Source of the DNA: Abyssibacter profundi
Lineage (GTDB): Bacteria; Pseudomonadota; Gammaproteobacteria; Nevskiales; OUC007
Length of the DNA: 64,000 bases
Direction of reading: 5' to 3'
NCBI RefSeq assembly: GCF_003151135.1
Contig: NZ_QEQK01000008.1
Coordinates: 41,031 to 105,030, forward strand
Part shown: positions 29,019-40,491 of the stretch, in pieces
Layout of the letters: each line of letters starts with the position of its first letter
Position numbering within the stretch: the stretch's first letter is position 1
Notes under the pieces: model-generated
What the model was told of the DNA's origin: nothing
Databases searched by the model: none
The model's input: the letters and a program-made list of their open reading frames with translations, nothing else
Made by a program: the position numbers and the translations under genes

Positions 29019-30905
29019 ATGTCTGACGCGTCTGGATATTCTCTGCTCGGTCGCGTGCACTCGCCCGAGGATTTGCGCGCACTGCCGGAAGATCAGCTTC
29101 CTGCCCTCGCCGTTGACCTACGCCGGTTTCTGATCGAAACCCTGGGTCGTATTGGCGGGCATTTCGCCGCCAATCTCGGCACCGTCGAATTGACGATCGC
29201 CTTGCACTACCTGCTGAACACCCCGGATGACCGTCTGGTCTGGGATGTCGGCCATCAGGCCTACCCGCACAAGGTGCTGACCGGACGCCGGTCGCGCCTG
29301 GAAACCATTCGCCGCAAGGATGGGCTTGCGCCGTTTCCAGCCCGCGAGGAAAGTGAATACGACACCTTTGGAACCGGACACTCCAGCACCTCAATTTCCG
29401 CAGCCGTCGGCATGGCCGAGGCCATCCGCATCCGCGGAAACAGGGGACAGCAGCGTGTGGCCTGTGTGATTGGCGATGGCGGCATGACCGCCGGAATGGC
29501 ATTCGAGGCCCTGAACCACCTCGGGACAGCCGGTAGCGACGTGCTGGTCATCTACAACGACAACGACATGTCGATCTCCGAGAATGTCGGCGCCTTGCGC
29601 GATCACTGTGCCCGCGTGTTTTCACGGCGGCCGGACGCCGCACGCTCGGCGGAAGCCTACCGCCGCGCCGCAGCGCCCGAATCGGACCTGTCGCCCGATG
29701 ACGGTGACCTGTTCGAGTCCTTGGGTGTGCAGTATCTCGGCCCCGTCGACGGCCACGATCTGGACAGCCTGCTGCCGGCACTGCGCAATGCCTTGCAGAT
29801 CCGCGGACCGCGGCTGCTGCATGTCGCGACCGTCAAGGGCAAGGGCTTCGATCCGGCCGAGTGTGATCCCATTGCGTACCACGGGGTCACGAGCTTTGAC
29901 CCCGTCACGGGCGAGATGCCCAAGTCCAAGAGCAGCCGGCCGACATTCACCAAAATATTCGGCCAATGGCTTTGTGAAGCGGCCGAATCCAATCCTGACC
30001 TGGTGGCCATCACACCCGCGATGCGCGAGGGGTCAGGCCTGGTCGAGTTTGCCCAACGATTCCCCGATCGCTATTTCGATGTCGCCATCGCCGAGCAACA
30101 CGCGGTCACGCTGGGCGCCGGTCTGGCAACCGAAGGCCTGCACCCGGTGGTCGCGATTTACTCGACCTTTTTGCAGCGCGGCTACGACCAGCTCATCCAT
30201 GATGTCGCCATCCAGAACCTGCCGGTGATGTTTGCCATCGACCGCGGGGGGCTGGTGGGGGCCGATGGTGCCACCCATAACGGCGCGTTCGATCTGAGTT
30301 TTATGCGCTGCATCCCCAATATGGTGGTCATGGCGCCCAGCGATGAAAACGAATGCCGTCGCATGCTGGCAACCGGCATGGCCCACCCGGGCCCCAGTGC
30401 CGTGCGCTACCCCCGTGGTAGCGGTCCCGGCGCCGAGCTGGATGACAAGCTGCAGCCCCTGACGATGGGTCAGGCTCGGATCGTCCGCTCTGCCCTGGGT
30501 CGCCGACGTCCTCGGGTCGCCATTCTGGCGTTTGGCATCATGGTGGAACCCGCGCTGGCGGCCGCTGAATTGCTCGACGCCACGGTGGTGGACATGCGCT
30601 TTGTCAAACCGCTGGACGTGGACATGATCCTGCGCATGGCAGACGAAGCCGATCTGCTTGTGACCATCGAAGACAATGTGGTGGCCGGAGGCGCAGGCAG
30701 CGGCGTCAACGAAGTGCTCATGGAGCGGCATCTGGCCGTCCCTGCCCTCAACCTGGGCCTGCCGGACCGCTTTGTCGAGCATGGGGGGCGCGAAGAGATG
30801 CTCGCCAGCCTCGGTCTGGACGCCGCCGGTATTCAGCGCGCCATCCAGCGTCGTCTGAGGGCACGTGATCTGGACGATGTGAGCTCGGCAGGCCAGACGG
30901 GCTAG
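29019..30905 (+). CDS. dxs: 1-deoxy-D-xylulose-5-phosphate synthase
   Basis: Dxs (628 residues) makes DXP from pyruvate and glyceraldehyde 3-phosphate, the first step of the MEP pathway feeding ispA. The thiamine-diphosphate site has [17 protein letters not shown] and [16 protein letters not shown] with the N of YNDNDMSIS. The transketolase-type central domain carries [13 protein letters not shown], and the C-terminal domain ends in [12 protein letters not shown]. It follows ispA after 63 nt, so an ispA-dxs transcript is likely. Confidence 0.98.
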   Translation: MSDASGYSLLGRVHSPEDLRALPEDQLPALAVDLRRFLIETLGRIGGHFAANLGTVELTIALHYLLNTPDDRLVWDVGHQAYPHKVLTGRRSRLETIRRKDGLAPFPAREESEYDTFGTGHSSTSISAAVGMAEAIRIRGNRGQQRVACVIGDGGMTAGMAFEALNHLGTAGSDVLVIYNDNDMSISENVGALRDHCARVFSRRPDAARSAEAYRRAAAPESDLSPDDGDLFESLGVQYLGPVDGHDLDSLLPALRNALQIRGPRLLHVATVKGKGFDPAECDPIAYHGVTSFDPVTGEMPKSKSSRPTFTKIFGQWLCEAAESNPDLVAITPAMREGSGLVEFAQRFPDRYFDVAIAEQHAVTLGAGLATEGLHPVVAIYSTFLQRGYDQLIHDVAIQNLPVMFAIDRGGLVGADGATHNGAFDLSFMRCIPNMVVMAPSDENECRRMLATGMAHPGPSAVRYPRGSGPGAELDDKLQPLTMGQARIVRSALGRRRPRVAILAFGIMVEPALAAAELLDATVVDMRFVKPLDVDMILRMADEADLLVTIEDNVVAGGAGSGVNEVLMERHLAVPALNLGLPDRFVEHGGREEMLASLGLDAAGIQRAIQRRLRARDLDDVSSAGQTG

Positions 30906-30943
30906 CCCCATACGCCGCGGGTGTTCCCTGGACGGCTCACACC

Positions 30944-31780
30944 TTAGTCGGTGTAGCGTCCGGGGCGCGTCGACAGCGTATCCAGTCGCCAGAAGGCCGA
31001 TGGCGTCGCGGCCTCGATTCGGGCTTCCAGCCCTGGCTCCAGCCCCGGAAACAAGTCAAAGCCGATCCGGGCTTCCACGGCATCAACCGTGGTCACGTAG
31101 CGTCGCAGATCGGCCCGTGGCGGCGCGGATTGCGGAACAATGAAACTCAACGCCTGCCACTCTCCGCCGGGCGTTCTGGCCAGCAAGACCCGATACAGGG
31201 CATCGGGGACTTCCACGCCCTGGCCCACCCATTCACGCACGTCATCAAACACCGGCCCGGTCACGACCCAGAACTGCTCGGCCTCGCGGCTCCAGGCGTC
31301 TGTTTCCAGCTCCTCGATGCGTTGCCAGACCCCGCGGTTCATATCCGGGCGCTGGGCGACGATGTTGGTCATTCGAAACGTCGCCAGCTGCGCCTGGCGG
31401 CCATAGAGACGCGAGATGGCGTAATTCGGGGCCAGATGGCCGCGCCCATACCCACTGCCGGACAGCGCGCGCGGGCCTGGCTGGTGAAATACCCGCCAGT
31501 CACGGGTGAAGCGCTCGGGCCGCGGCGGCCCGGCCGGATTCTCGACCCATCCGCTCCGATACGCCACCCATAACGGCGCCCCACGCCACTCGGAGTAGCC
31601 GGTGTAGAACCCCGGCGATTCGAGGATACGCACCCAATGCAATCCATCGGTGATGACAGGGTCTGGCCAACCGCCCGGCAGGCCTGCCCGCTGCGCCGAT
31701 GGGGGTAGCACCAGCCCGGCAACCAAGGCCGCCAGCGCCAATGCAGCGGCGAGCAGCCACCGCCTTTGTCGCCGACGCAT
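30944..31780 (-). CDS. Membrane-anchored DNA/RNA non-specific endonuclease
   Basis: A 278-residue protein with an N-terminal hydrophobic anchor or signal (residues 8-27), followed by a beta-beta-alpha-metal nuclease of the NucA/Serratia family. The catalytic His is H115 in GYGRGHLAP, and metal-site residues N139, Q143 and N148 are in TNIVAQRPDMNRGVW. The usual D-R-G-H motif reads G-R-G-H, so the Asp before Arg113 is lost; the catalytic His and Mg-binding Asn remain, so activity is likely but unproven. It should face the periplasm or outside. Its ATG shares one base with the cysG stop (TGATG), an unexpected partnership. Confidence 0.88.
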   Translation of the reverse strand: MRRRQRRWLLAAALALAALVAGLVLPPSAQRAGLPGGWPDPVITDGLHWVRILESPGFYTGYSEWRGAPLWVAYRSGWVENPAGPPRPERFTRDWRVFHQPGPRALSGSGYGRGHLAPNYAISRLYGRQAQLATFRMTNIVAQRPDMNRGVWQRIEELETDAWSREAEQFWVVTGPVFDDVREWVGQGVEVPDALYRVLLARTPGGEWQALSFIVPQSAPPRADLRRYVTTVDAVEARIGFDLFPGLEPGLEARIEAATPSAFWRLDTLSTRPGRYTD

Positions 31781-33180
31781 CAGCGTGTCGCGCTTTGCTC
31801 ATCGAACCAGGCCAGTTCCTGACGCAGGCGGACGACGGTGCCCACAATGAGCAACGCGGGACCGGTGAGGCCGGTGTCAGCGACCGCGGCCTCCAGCGTA
31901 GCCAAGGTGCCCGTCACCACCCGCTGAGATTGCAGCGTGCCGGATTCAACCATGGCGCAGGGGTGGTCGGCCGCCAGGCCATGGGCGATGAGCTGCTGAC
32001 ATAGCTCACCCAATGTCGCCAGCCCCATGTACACCACCAGAGTTTGCTGGGGCGCAGCCATGGCAGTCCACGGTAAATCCAGGGCGCCATTGGCCTTACG
32101 ATGTCCTGTGACCAACATGCAGGACTGTGCGTGGTCACGATGCGTCAATGGGATCCCGGCATAGGCTGCGCAACCGGCGGCGGCGGTAATCCCAGGCACC
32201 ACCTCGACCTGCAGACCGGCCGCGGCCACATCGGCAATCTCCTCACCACCGCGCCCGAAGATGAACGGATCGCCGCCCTTGAGCCGCACCACCTGCTTGC
32301 CGGCCCGGGCATGTTCGATCATCAGCGCATTAATTTCGGATTGGGGCACCGTATGCCGATCCCGTCGCTTACCGACGTGGATGCGCTCGGCATCCCGGCG
32401 CGCCAGATCGACCAGCGCCTGGTTGACCAGCCGGTCGAAAAGCACGACATCTGCGTCCTGTAGCCGGCGCAGCGCGCGCAAGGTGAGCAGCCCCGGGTCA
32501 CCAGGCCCGCCACCCACCAACGTCACCCGTCCTGGTTGCATCGCCTCCGAGCTGGCCGCCTGGTCCAACGCCGAATCAATCCGCTGCGCCAACACCGCGT
32601 CCGACTCGGCGAAACCCTCTCGCCAAAGACCGTCGACCAGGCGCTCCCAGAATCCGCGCACCCGCGCCGGCGCCAGCTGCGCACGGACACGATCACGGTA
32701 ACGCCCTGCCGTGGCAATGAACGCACCGAGGCGCTGCGGCAGCGCCTGCTCGATGCGTTCGCGCACCCGTCGCGCGAGTACGGGCATGGCCCCTTGGGAG
32801 CTAATCGCCACGATAAGCTCTCCACGCTCCACGATGGCAGGCGTGATGGCCGTGCAGGCGGCCCGATCATCCACCACGTTGACCGGAATCGCCGCCCCGC
32901 GAGCGGCATCGGCCACCGCATGGTTGACCTGCGTATCTGACGTCGCGGCGATGACGAGCCGCTGGCCGGTGACATCGGCGGCTTCAAAGCCTCGCGGCGC
33001 CCAGTCGATGGCGCCGGATTCGGCCGCCTGACGCAGGCTGGGCGTCAACTCGGGGGCAACAATGCGGATACGCGCCGGCGTCTTGGCCAGCAGGCGCCAT
33101 TTGCGCTCGGCAACCACGCCGCCGCCAACGATCAGCACGTCGGCCGACGCCATGTCCAGAAACACGGGAAAGTACTGCAA
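31780..33180 (-). CDS. cysG: Siroheme synthase (trifunctional CysG)
   Basis: CysG makes siroheme from uroporphyrinogen III. The N-terminal half is the NAD-dependent dehydrogenase/ferrochelatase (DVLIVGGGVVAERKWRLL). The C-terminal half is the SAM methyltransferase (VTLVGGGPGDPGLLTLRA, then KGGDPFIFGRGGEE). I chose TTG 33180, giving LQYFPVFLDMASADV as in E. coli MDHLPIFCQLRDRDC, with a GAGG 9 nt upstream; total 466 residues. Siroheme is the cofactor of the CysI-like protein encoded divergently. Confidence 0.95.
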   Translation of the reverse strand: MQYFPVFLDMASADVLIVGGGVVAERKWRLLAKTPARIRIVAPELTPSLRQAAESGAIDWAPRGFEAADVTGQRLVIAATSDTQVNHAVADAARGAAIPVNVVDDRAACTAITPAIVERGELIVAISSQGAMPVLARRVRERIEQALPQRLGAFIATAGRYRDRVRAQLAPARVRGFWERLVDGLWREGFAESDAVLAQRIDSALDQAASSEAMQPGRVTLVGGGPGDPGLLTLRALRRLQDADVVLFDRLVNQALVDLARRDAERIHVGKRRDRHTVPQSEINALMIEHARAGKQVVRLKGGDPFIFGRGGEEIADVAAAGLQVEVVPGITAAAGCAAYAGIPLTHRDHAQSCMLVTGHRKANGALDLPWTAMAAPQQTLVVYMGLATLGELCQQLIAHGLAADHPCAMVESGTLQSQRVVTGTLATLEAAVADTGLTGPALLIVGTVVRLRQELAWFDEQSATR

Positions 33181-33286
33181 CGCAAAGCCTCGGCAAAAGA
33201 TCGGTGGGACCACGCGGCCGCATGGACCGCCCGGAAAGTCTAACGTAAGGTGACCAAACCACTGATACGGACACGACACCCCGGCC

Positions 33287-34267
33287 ATGAAGTTGCGGCA
33301 ACTGCATTTCGTTCACGAGATCGTCAAGCATGACCTCAGCATCACGGCCGCGGCCGAGGCGCTATTCACTTCGCAACCCGGCATTAGCAAGCAGCTGCGC
33401 CTGCTGGAAGACGAGCTGGGCGTCCCGTTGTTCGAGCGCAGTGGCAAACACCTGACCCGGCTGACCCCGGCCGGCGAACAAATTGTCCAGATTGTCGACC
33501 GGGTCTTACTGGACGTGGACAACATCTCGCGGGTGGCCAAGGACTTCTCTGACGGCAACCGAGGGGTGCTGAGCCTGGCCACCACCCATACCCAGGCTCG
33601 CTACGCCCTGCCGCCTGCAGTGACGGCCTTCAAGAAGCAGTACCCCGATGTCACGCTGAACCTGCACCAGGGGTCACCACCGCAGATCGCACGAATGGCC
33701 GCCGAAGGCGAAGCCGATTTCGCCATCGCAACCGAAGCGCTGCACCATTTCGACGAGCTGGTCATGCTCCCCTGCTATCACTGGAATCGCGCCTTGCTGC
33801 TGCGCCCGGGGCATCCGCTGGCCTCGGTGAGCAATCCGGGGCTTAAGGATTTGGCGCGCTACCCGCTGATCACCTACACCTTCGGGTTCACCGGGCGTTC
33901 GCAGCTGGATCAGGCCTTTAAGGCCCAGGGCCTGCAGCCGAATGTGGTGCTAACAGCCGTCGACGCCGACGTGATCAAGACCTACGTTCGCCTCGGGCTG
34001 GGCGTGGGGATTATTGCCAACATGGCCTACAGTGCCGAGGAGGACGATGACCTGGTCGCCATCGACGCCGGGCATTTGTTCAGCCGAAGCACCACGCATA
34101 TCGGCTTTCGCCGTAATCAGTTCCTGCGCGACTTCATGGTTCGATTCATCGAAACCTTTGCTCCGCATCTCAAGCGCGACCTGATCGAGCAGGTCATCGA
34201 GATTCGCGAGCCCGCCGAGCGCCGGGCCTTTGTGGCCGAGCATGTCGGAGAGGTTCCGGCCTTATAA
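33287..34267 (+). CDS. cysB: CysB-family LysR transcriptional regulator
   Basis: A 326-residue LysR regulator with N-terminal MKLRQLHFVHEIVKHDLSI and the helix-turn-helix TAAAEALFTSQPGISKQL, typical of CysB/Cbl. CysB activates sulfur assimilation with O- or N-acetylserine as inducer and sulfide as antagonist. Its place between cysG and cysI/DUF934 supports the sulfur role. The 106-bp divergent gap to cysG contains an imperfect dyad around GCGGCCGC (33210-33225, 14 of 16 symmetric) which could be a binding site. Confidence 0.93.
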   Translation: MKLRQLHFVHEIVKHDLSITAAAEALFTSQPGISKQLRLLEDELGVPLFERSGKHLTRLTPAGEQIVQIVDRVLLDVDNISRVAKDFSDGNRGVLSLATTHTQARYALPPAVTAFKKQYPDVTLNLHQGSPPQIARMAAEGEADFAIATEALHHFDELVMLPCYHWNRALLLRPGHPLASVSNPGLKDLARYPLITYTFGFTGRSQLDQAFKAQGLQPNVVLTAVDADVIKTYVRLGLGVGIIANMAYSAEEDDDLVAIDAGHLFSRSTTHIGFRRNQFLRDFMVRFIETFAPHLKRDLIEQVIEIREPAERRAFVAEHVGEVPAL

Positions 34268-34343
34268 CTAAGCGGCCATGCGGCTTGCGCCAGGGCGCGG
34301 TATTGCTATCCTCGCCGCCCGTTTCACCGTGCGGACGTGCCCG

Positions 34344-35990
34344 ATGTATCAATACGACGCCATCGACCAAACCATTGTCGACGAACGCGTCCGTCAGTTT
34401 CGTGACCAGACCCAGCGGTTTCTGGCCGGCGAGCTGACCGAAGACCAGTACCGTCCGCTGCGCCTGCAGAACGGGCTTTATATTCAGCGCTTTGCGCCGA
34501 TGCTGCGCATCGCCATCCCGTACGGGCTGCTGTCATCCCGACAGCTCCGCAAGCTGGCCAGCATCGCGCGTGAGTACGATCGCGGCTACGGTCACTTCAC
34601 CACCCGCCAGAATCTGCAATTCAACTGGCCTCGGCTGGAAACGGTGCCGGACATTCTGGAAGAGTTGGCCAGCGTGCAGATGCATGCCATCCAGACCAGC
34701 GGCAACTGCATTCGCAACACCACGTCAGACCAGTATGCCGGCGTCGCCGCCGACGAGCTGGAAGATCCACGCCCGTATTGCGAGATCATTCGCCAGTGGT
34801 CGACGCTGCATCCGGAATTCGCCTACCTGCCCCGCAAATTCAAGATTGCGGTGACCGCCAGCGCCACCGACCGCGCCGCGATCCGCGTCCATGACATCGG
34901 GCTGCAAATCGTCGAGAACGCCCAAGGTGAGCGTGGCTTTGCCGTGTTTGTGGGCGGTGGCCTGGGTCGTACGCCGGTCATCGGTACCTGCATCCGTGAT
35001 TTTCTTGAGCCGGTGCACATGCTCTCGTACCTCGAGGCCATTCTGCGCGTCTACAACCGGTTGGGTCGTCGAGACAACAAGTACAAGGCACGCATCAAGA
35101 TTCTGGTCCGCGAATCCGGCGCCGAACGCTTTGCCGAGTGGGTCGAGGCCGAGTGGGACAAGCTGCGCGATACAGACCTGCGACTGGAGCCGGAAGACAT
35201 CGCCCACATACAGGATTTTTTCCAACCGCCCGCCTACGAGCCACGTCGCGACAGCGATGCGGTGGCCGCGCAGGCCGCAAGCGAGTCGGGTTTTGGCCGC
35301 TGGATGGCGCATAACGTCATCGCCCACAAGCAGCCCGGCTACCGCATCGTCACGGTGTCGCTCAAAGCCCCGGACGACGCGCCCGGCGATTGCAGTGCAG
35401 AACAGATGGAGCGGGTCGCAGACCTGGCCGACACGCATGGGTTTGGCGAAATCCGGACCACGCATGAGCAAAACCTGATCCTGCCCGATGTCCCGCACGA
35501 AGACTTGTACACCGTCTGGAAGGCGCTGGATGAGGTCGGCCTGGCCACGCCCAATCACGGCACCCTCTCCGACATGATCGCCTGCCCCGGACTGGATTTC
35601 TGCAGCTTGGCCAATGCCGGCTCCATCGGTGTGGCACGCGAGATCAATGCTTTATTCGACGATCTTGACGAGCAGTACGATCTGGGCGAAATCAAGCTCA
35701 AGATGTCGGGCTGCATGAATGGCTGCGGCCACCACAGCGTGGGGCATATCGGCATTCTGGGCGTCGATAAGAAGGGCGAAGAGTGGTACCAGATCACCCT
35801 GGGTGGCACCGCCGCGGAAGACGCCGAACTTGGTCAGCGGCTAGGTGCATCGGTGTCACGTCAGGACATTGCACCGGCGATCCGCAAGATCGTCGACCGC
35901 TACGCCGAGGTCCGTGAAGGCGACGAACTGTTTCTGGACACGGTTCGCCGCCTCGGCATCACTCCTTTCCGAGAGGCGGTTTACGGATGA
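34344..35990 (+). CDS. cysI: Sulfite reductase hemoprotein (CysI-like, siroheme and 4Fe-4S)
   Basis: A 548-residue nitrite/sulfite reductase-type protein with two ferredoxin-like half-domains. The [4Fe-4S]/siroheme cysteines are C414 and C420 (CPGLDFCSLANA) and C457 and C461 (SGCMNGCGHH). The substrate-binding arginine region is near GHFTTRQNLQFNW. The start ATG 34344 gives MYQYDAIDQTIVDERV. In pseudomonads this protein plus DUF934 is the assimilatory sulfite reductase; a nitrite substrate cannot be excluded from sequence. It overlaps DUF934 by ATGA. Confidence 0.93.
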   Translation: MYQYDAIDQTIVDERVRQFRDQTQRFLAGELTEDQYRPLRLQNGLYIQRFAPMLRIAIPYGLLSSRQLRKLASIAREYDRGYGHFTTRQNLQFNWPRLETVPDILEELASVQMHAIQTSGNCIRNTTSDQYAGVAADELEDPRPYCEIIRQWSTLHPEFAYLPRKFKIAVTASATDRAAIRVHDIGLQIVENAQGERGFAVFVGGGLGRTPVIGTCIRDFLEPVHMLSYLEAILRVYNRLGRRDNKYKARIKILVRESGAERFAEWVEAEWDKLRDTDLRLEPEDIAHIQDFFQPPAYEPRRDSDAVAAQAASESGFGRWMAHNVIAHKQPGYRIVTVSLKAPDDAPGDCSAEQMERVADLADTHGFGEIRTTHEQNLILPDVPHEDLYTVWKALDEVGLATPNHGTLSDMIACPGLDFCSLANAGSIGVAREINALFDDLDEQYDLGEIKLKMSGCMNGCGHHSVGHIGILGVDKKGEEWYQITLGGTAAEDAELGQRLGASVSRQDIAPAIRKIVDRYAEVREGDELFLDTVRRLGITPFREAVYG

Positions 35991-36466
35991 TTCTGCTGCA
36001 TATCGACGGTTCCACTGAATCCGTGGACTGGCGCCTGCTCGGCGCCGAGGACACCCCGAGCGGGCAAGGCTGGGAAGCCATCGGCCTGGACCACCCCACG
36101 GTCGCCCAGGCCGGTGAGCCGCTAGGCCTGCACCTTGAAAACACGGTGGACGTGGAGTCCCTGCCAGTCGACCTCGCCGCATTTCGCTTTGTCGCGCTGG
36201 ATTTTCCGGCCTTCACCGACGGTCGCGCCTACTCCCAGGCCAGCGTGCTACGCAGCCGGCTTCATTGGACACGGCCCATAGTCGCAACGGGAGACCTGCA
36301 CCAGGACCAGGCCTGTTATCTCAAGCGCTGCGGCTTTGATGTGTTTGCTGTGGAGGATGCGGCACAGGCCGAGCGGTTGGCGCGCGGGTTCAATGACTTC
36401 ACGACGGCCTATCAGGCCACGCAGGCGGGTGAGCTACCCGCCTACCGCCGGCGCCGCAGCGCATAA
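35987..36466 (+). CDS. DUF934 protein, sulfur-assimilation partner of CysI
   Basis: A 159-residue DUF934 protein that starts in the ATGA overlap with cysI. The conserved part is FPAFTDGRAYSQASVLRSR, then ATGDLHQDQACYLKRCGFD. This family is nearly always next to cysI in beta- and gammaproteobacteria, but its biochemical role is not established. No Cys pair or Rossmann motif is obvious. The coupled expression suggests an accessory role in sulfite reduction. Confidence 0.9.
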   Translation: MILLHIDGSTESVDWRLLGAEDTPSGQGWEAIGLDHPTVAQAGEPLGLHLENTVDVESLPVDLAAFRFVALDFPAFTDGRAYSQASVLRSRLHWTRPIVATGDLHQDQACYLKRCGFDVFAVEDAAQAERLARGFNDFTTAYQATQAGELPAYRRRRSA

Positions 36467-36473
36467 GCTGCCC

Positions 36474-36504
36474 GGCTTGCCTCAGCGAGTGCCTGAGGCA
36501 AGCC
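36474..36504. terminator. Long hairpin between DUF934 and serS
   Basis: GGCTTGCCTCAG (36474-36485) pairs exactly with CTGAGGCAAGCC (36493-36504) around a 7-nt loop. It lies 7 nt after the DUF934 stop and 15 nt past the serS stop, so it can serve both convergent transcripts. No T-run follows on either strand. Confidence 0.65.
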
Positions 36505-36519
36505 CGCCGATTCGAAAGC

Positions 36520-38214
<1,695 letters not shown>

Positions 38215-38218
<4 letters not shown>

Positions 38219-39474
38219 TGGCCGCCGCTCCGAAGACGGTCCAGCCGTTCACGAATGCGCAACTCCAGTCCCGAGGCGCGAGGCGTATAGAAGCGGGTCG
38301 ACTGCAGCCCATCCGGCAGATAGGTCTGGCCCTGTGCGTGGCCGCCGGGCTCATCGGGGTCGTAACGATACTCGCTGCCATACCCCATCGACTTCATCAT
38401 GCCGGTCGGCGCATTCCGCAGGTGCATGGGCACGGGTCGGGAGCCGCTGCGACGAACCTCCTTAAGCGCCGCCTTGTACGCGACATAGGCCGCATTGCTC
38501 TTCGGCGCGCTGGCCAAATACAGCACGGCCTGCGCGAGGGCCAGTTCGCCTTCGGGCGAACCCAGCCGCTCGAAGGCGGCACAGGCGTCAACGGCGACGG
38601 TCAAAGCACGCGGGTCCGCATTGCCAAGATCCTCAGATGCCATGCGCACCAGGCGGCGTCCGACATACATAGGATCACAGCCGCCGTCGATCATGCGCGC
38701 AAACCAGTAAATCGCGGCATCAGGATCGGAACCCCGCACCGACTTGTGCAGCGCTGAAATCTGCTCATAGAACACATCGCCGCCGCGATCAAAGGCACGC
38801 AGCGCCGTACCCAGACTGGCCTCCAGATGGGTTGGGGTAATGGTCGTGGCAGGCTCTGCCTGAGCCGATGCCGCAGCGGCCTCCAGTAAATGCAGGGCGC
38901 GGCGAGCATCACCGTCGGCCAGCGAGACAAGGCTGTCGCGCCCCTCGTCGCTCAGCTGCATGGCCGGATACGCCTGCTGCAGCGCACGCGCAAGCAACTG
39001 TTCCAGGCTCGCCGGCTCCAGCGACCGAACCACATAAACCTGCACCCGCGACAGCAGCGCGCGATTAATCTCGAATGAGGGGTTTTCGGTGGTCGCACCG
39101 ACCAGCACCACCGCGCCAGCCTCGACGACCGGCAATAGCGCGTCCTGCTGCGCCTTGTTGAAGCGATGGATCTCATCCAGAAAGATCACAACGGGCGCCT
39201 CGGCGGTTGCGCCTGCAAATGCGGCACGCAAATCCTTAAGCCCGGCCGTCACCGCCGACAAACCGAAAAAGGGCAACCCGGCCTGCTGGGCAACCAGTCG
39301 CGCCAGCGTGGTTTTACCGGTACCCGGCGGCCCCCAGAACACCATGGATCTCAGATGGCCTGCAGCCAGGGCATGCCGCAGGCTGCCCTCCGGCCCGACC
39401 AGATGGTCTTGCCCGATGACATCGTCCAGCGCTTGTGGACGCATGCGTTCCGGCAGAGGTCGCGGATCGCTCAT
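38215..39474 (-). CDS. rarA: Replication-associated recombination protein A (MgsA) AAA+ ATPase
   Basis: RarA/MgsA is a homotetrameric clamp-loader-like ATPase acting at stalled replication forks. The 419-residue protein has Walker A GPPGTGKTTLARL (about 46-56), Walker B with LDEIHRFNKAQQDALLP, sensor 1 GATTENPSFE and the C-terminal MgsA tetramerisation domain. The start ATG 39474 (MSDPRPLPERMRP) overlaps the VanZ-like stop as ATGA. The frame stays open far upstream but enters vanZ. Confidence 0.96.
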
Positions 39475-39863
39475 GCGCCCTGCGACCTGGCCGACCACCA
39501 GCCAGCGAATCCCCTGGGCAGCCACCACAGCGACAGCAGCAGGCCCAGCAGGACACCCACACCGTTCGCCAGCATGTCGGCCCACTCGAAGGCTCGATAC
39601 GGAAGCACCCCCTGGACACCTTCCATCATGAGCCCGAACACCAGCGCAACCGCGGCCGCCTTCCAGCGCCGACCGGGCAACAAGGCGGCCCACCAGCCGG
39701 CAATGGCCGCGTAGGCGATGGCGTGGTTCAGCTTGTCCCACAAGACGTCATCGACTGGCGCCTCGGCGAGATTGATGAGAGACAACACGCCGACAAGCAA
39801 TAACAACAGCCAGCCGATCAGGCGCGTCGTCCAGGCAAGCCAGCGCCCCGCGACCGCGTTCAC
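39471..39863 (-). CDS. VanZ-family small membrane protein
   Basis: A 130-residue protein with about four membrane helices. The VanZ-type motifs are WDKLNHAIAYAAI between helices 1 and 2, and FEWADMLANGVGVLLG near the end. The start is GTG 39863, overlapping the lolA stop as GTGA. VanZ domains occur in teicoplanin resistance and many unstudied envelope proteins; this context gives no evidence for antibiotic resistance. Confidence 0.85.
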   Translation of the reverse strand: MNAVAGRWLAWTTRLIGWLLLLLVGVLSLINLAEAPVDDVLWDKLNHAIAYAAIAGWWAALLPGRRWKAAAVALVFGLMMEGVQGVLPYRAFEWADMLANGVGVLLGLLLSLWWLPRGFAGWWSARSQGA

Positions 39864-40486
39864 AAGCCGGCTTCGCCCACCACCTCAACACCCGGCGGCG
39901 GCTCGAACTCGAACCAGCCGGCTTTGAACGATACGTTGCGGGCCACGTCGAAAAACTCGATGCGCGTGCGCTGACCCAGCGCATCCTGAATATCCAGAGC
40001 CGTGACGACGCCGTCCTCCAGCTCTACGGTCGCCGACTCGAACTCAGCCTCGGCGGCCTTGGGCTCCAGTCCATAGCGGCCCGGCTCCAGTTCGCGCACC
40101 ACGAAACTGTCGTCCAGTTCGGTGGCTCCGGAGAGCAGCGCAGCCGGCGTGCCGCTCAGCGCCGTCCCCACCGAGCGGACCGTCACCTGGGCGAGGTCGC
40201 GGTCGTAGTGCCACAGCGTCTGGCCGTCACTGATTACCTGTTGCACATACGGCTGTTCGTAGTCCCAGCGGAACTTGCCGGGGCGCTGGAGCGCGAAGCT
40301 GCCGCGCGAGGCTTCGATGACGGTGTCATCACTGTCCAGCAAACGCTGCTCGAACACGCCGGCCAGCGCACGGGTGTTGGCCAGTGCATCGGCCAGGTCT
40401 TCAGCCGCGGCATGGACCGACCCGGCCCAAAGACCGGACAGCCCGCCGGTCAGCAGAACAAGCACAAGCAGAACGGATCGACACAT
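39860..40486 (-). CDS. lolA: Outer-membrane lipoprotein carrier protein LolA
   Basis: LolA shuttles lipoproteins across the periplasm from LolCDE to LolB. The 208-residue precursor has a signal peptide (MCRSVLLVLVLLTGG to about residue 27, ending in VHAAA) and the half-barrel core with GSFALQRPGKFRWDYEQPYVQQVISDG. I chose ATG 40486, since GGAGG lies 10 nt upstream; TTG 40495 is an alternative that would overlap the ftsK stop. It follows ftsK directly, as in many gammaproteobacteria. Confidence 0.94.
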   Translation of the reverse strand: MCRSVLLVLVLLTGGLSGLWAGSVHAAAEDLADALANTRALAGVFEQRLLDSDDTVIEASRGSFALQRPGKFRWDYEQPYVQQVISDGQTLWHYDRDLAQVTVRSVGTALSGTPAALLSGATELDDSFVVRELEPGRYGLEPKAAEAEFESATVELEDGVVTALDIQDALGQRTRIEFFDVARNVSFKAGWFEFEPPPGVEVVGEAGL

Positions 40487-40491
40487 GGACT

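Noticed and set aside
39471..39863. Glycopeptide resistance gene
   Set aside because: Only the VanZ fold is present. There are no van genes nearby and this is a Gram-negative housekeeping operon.
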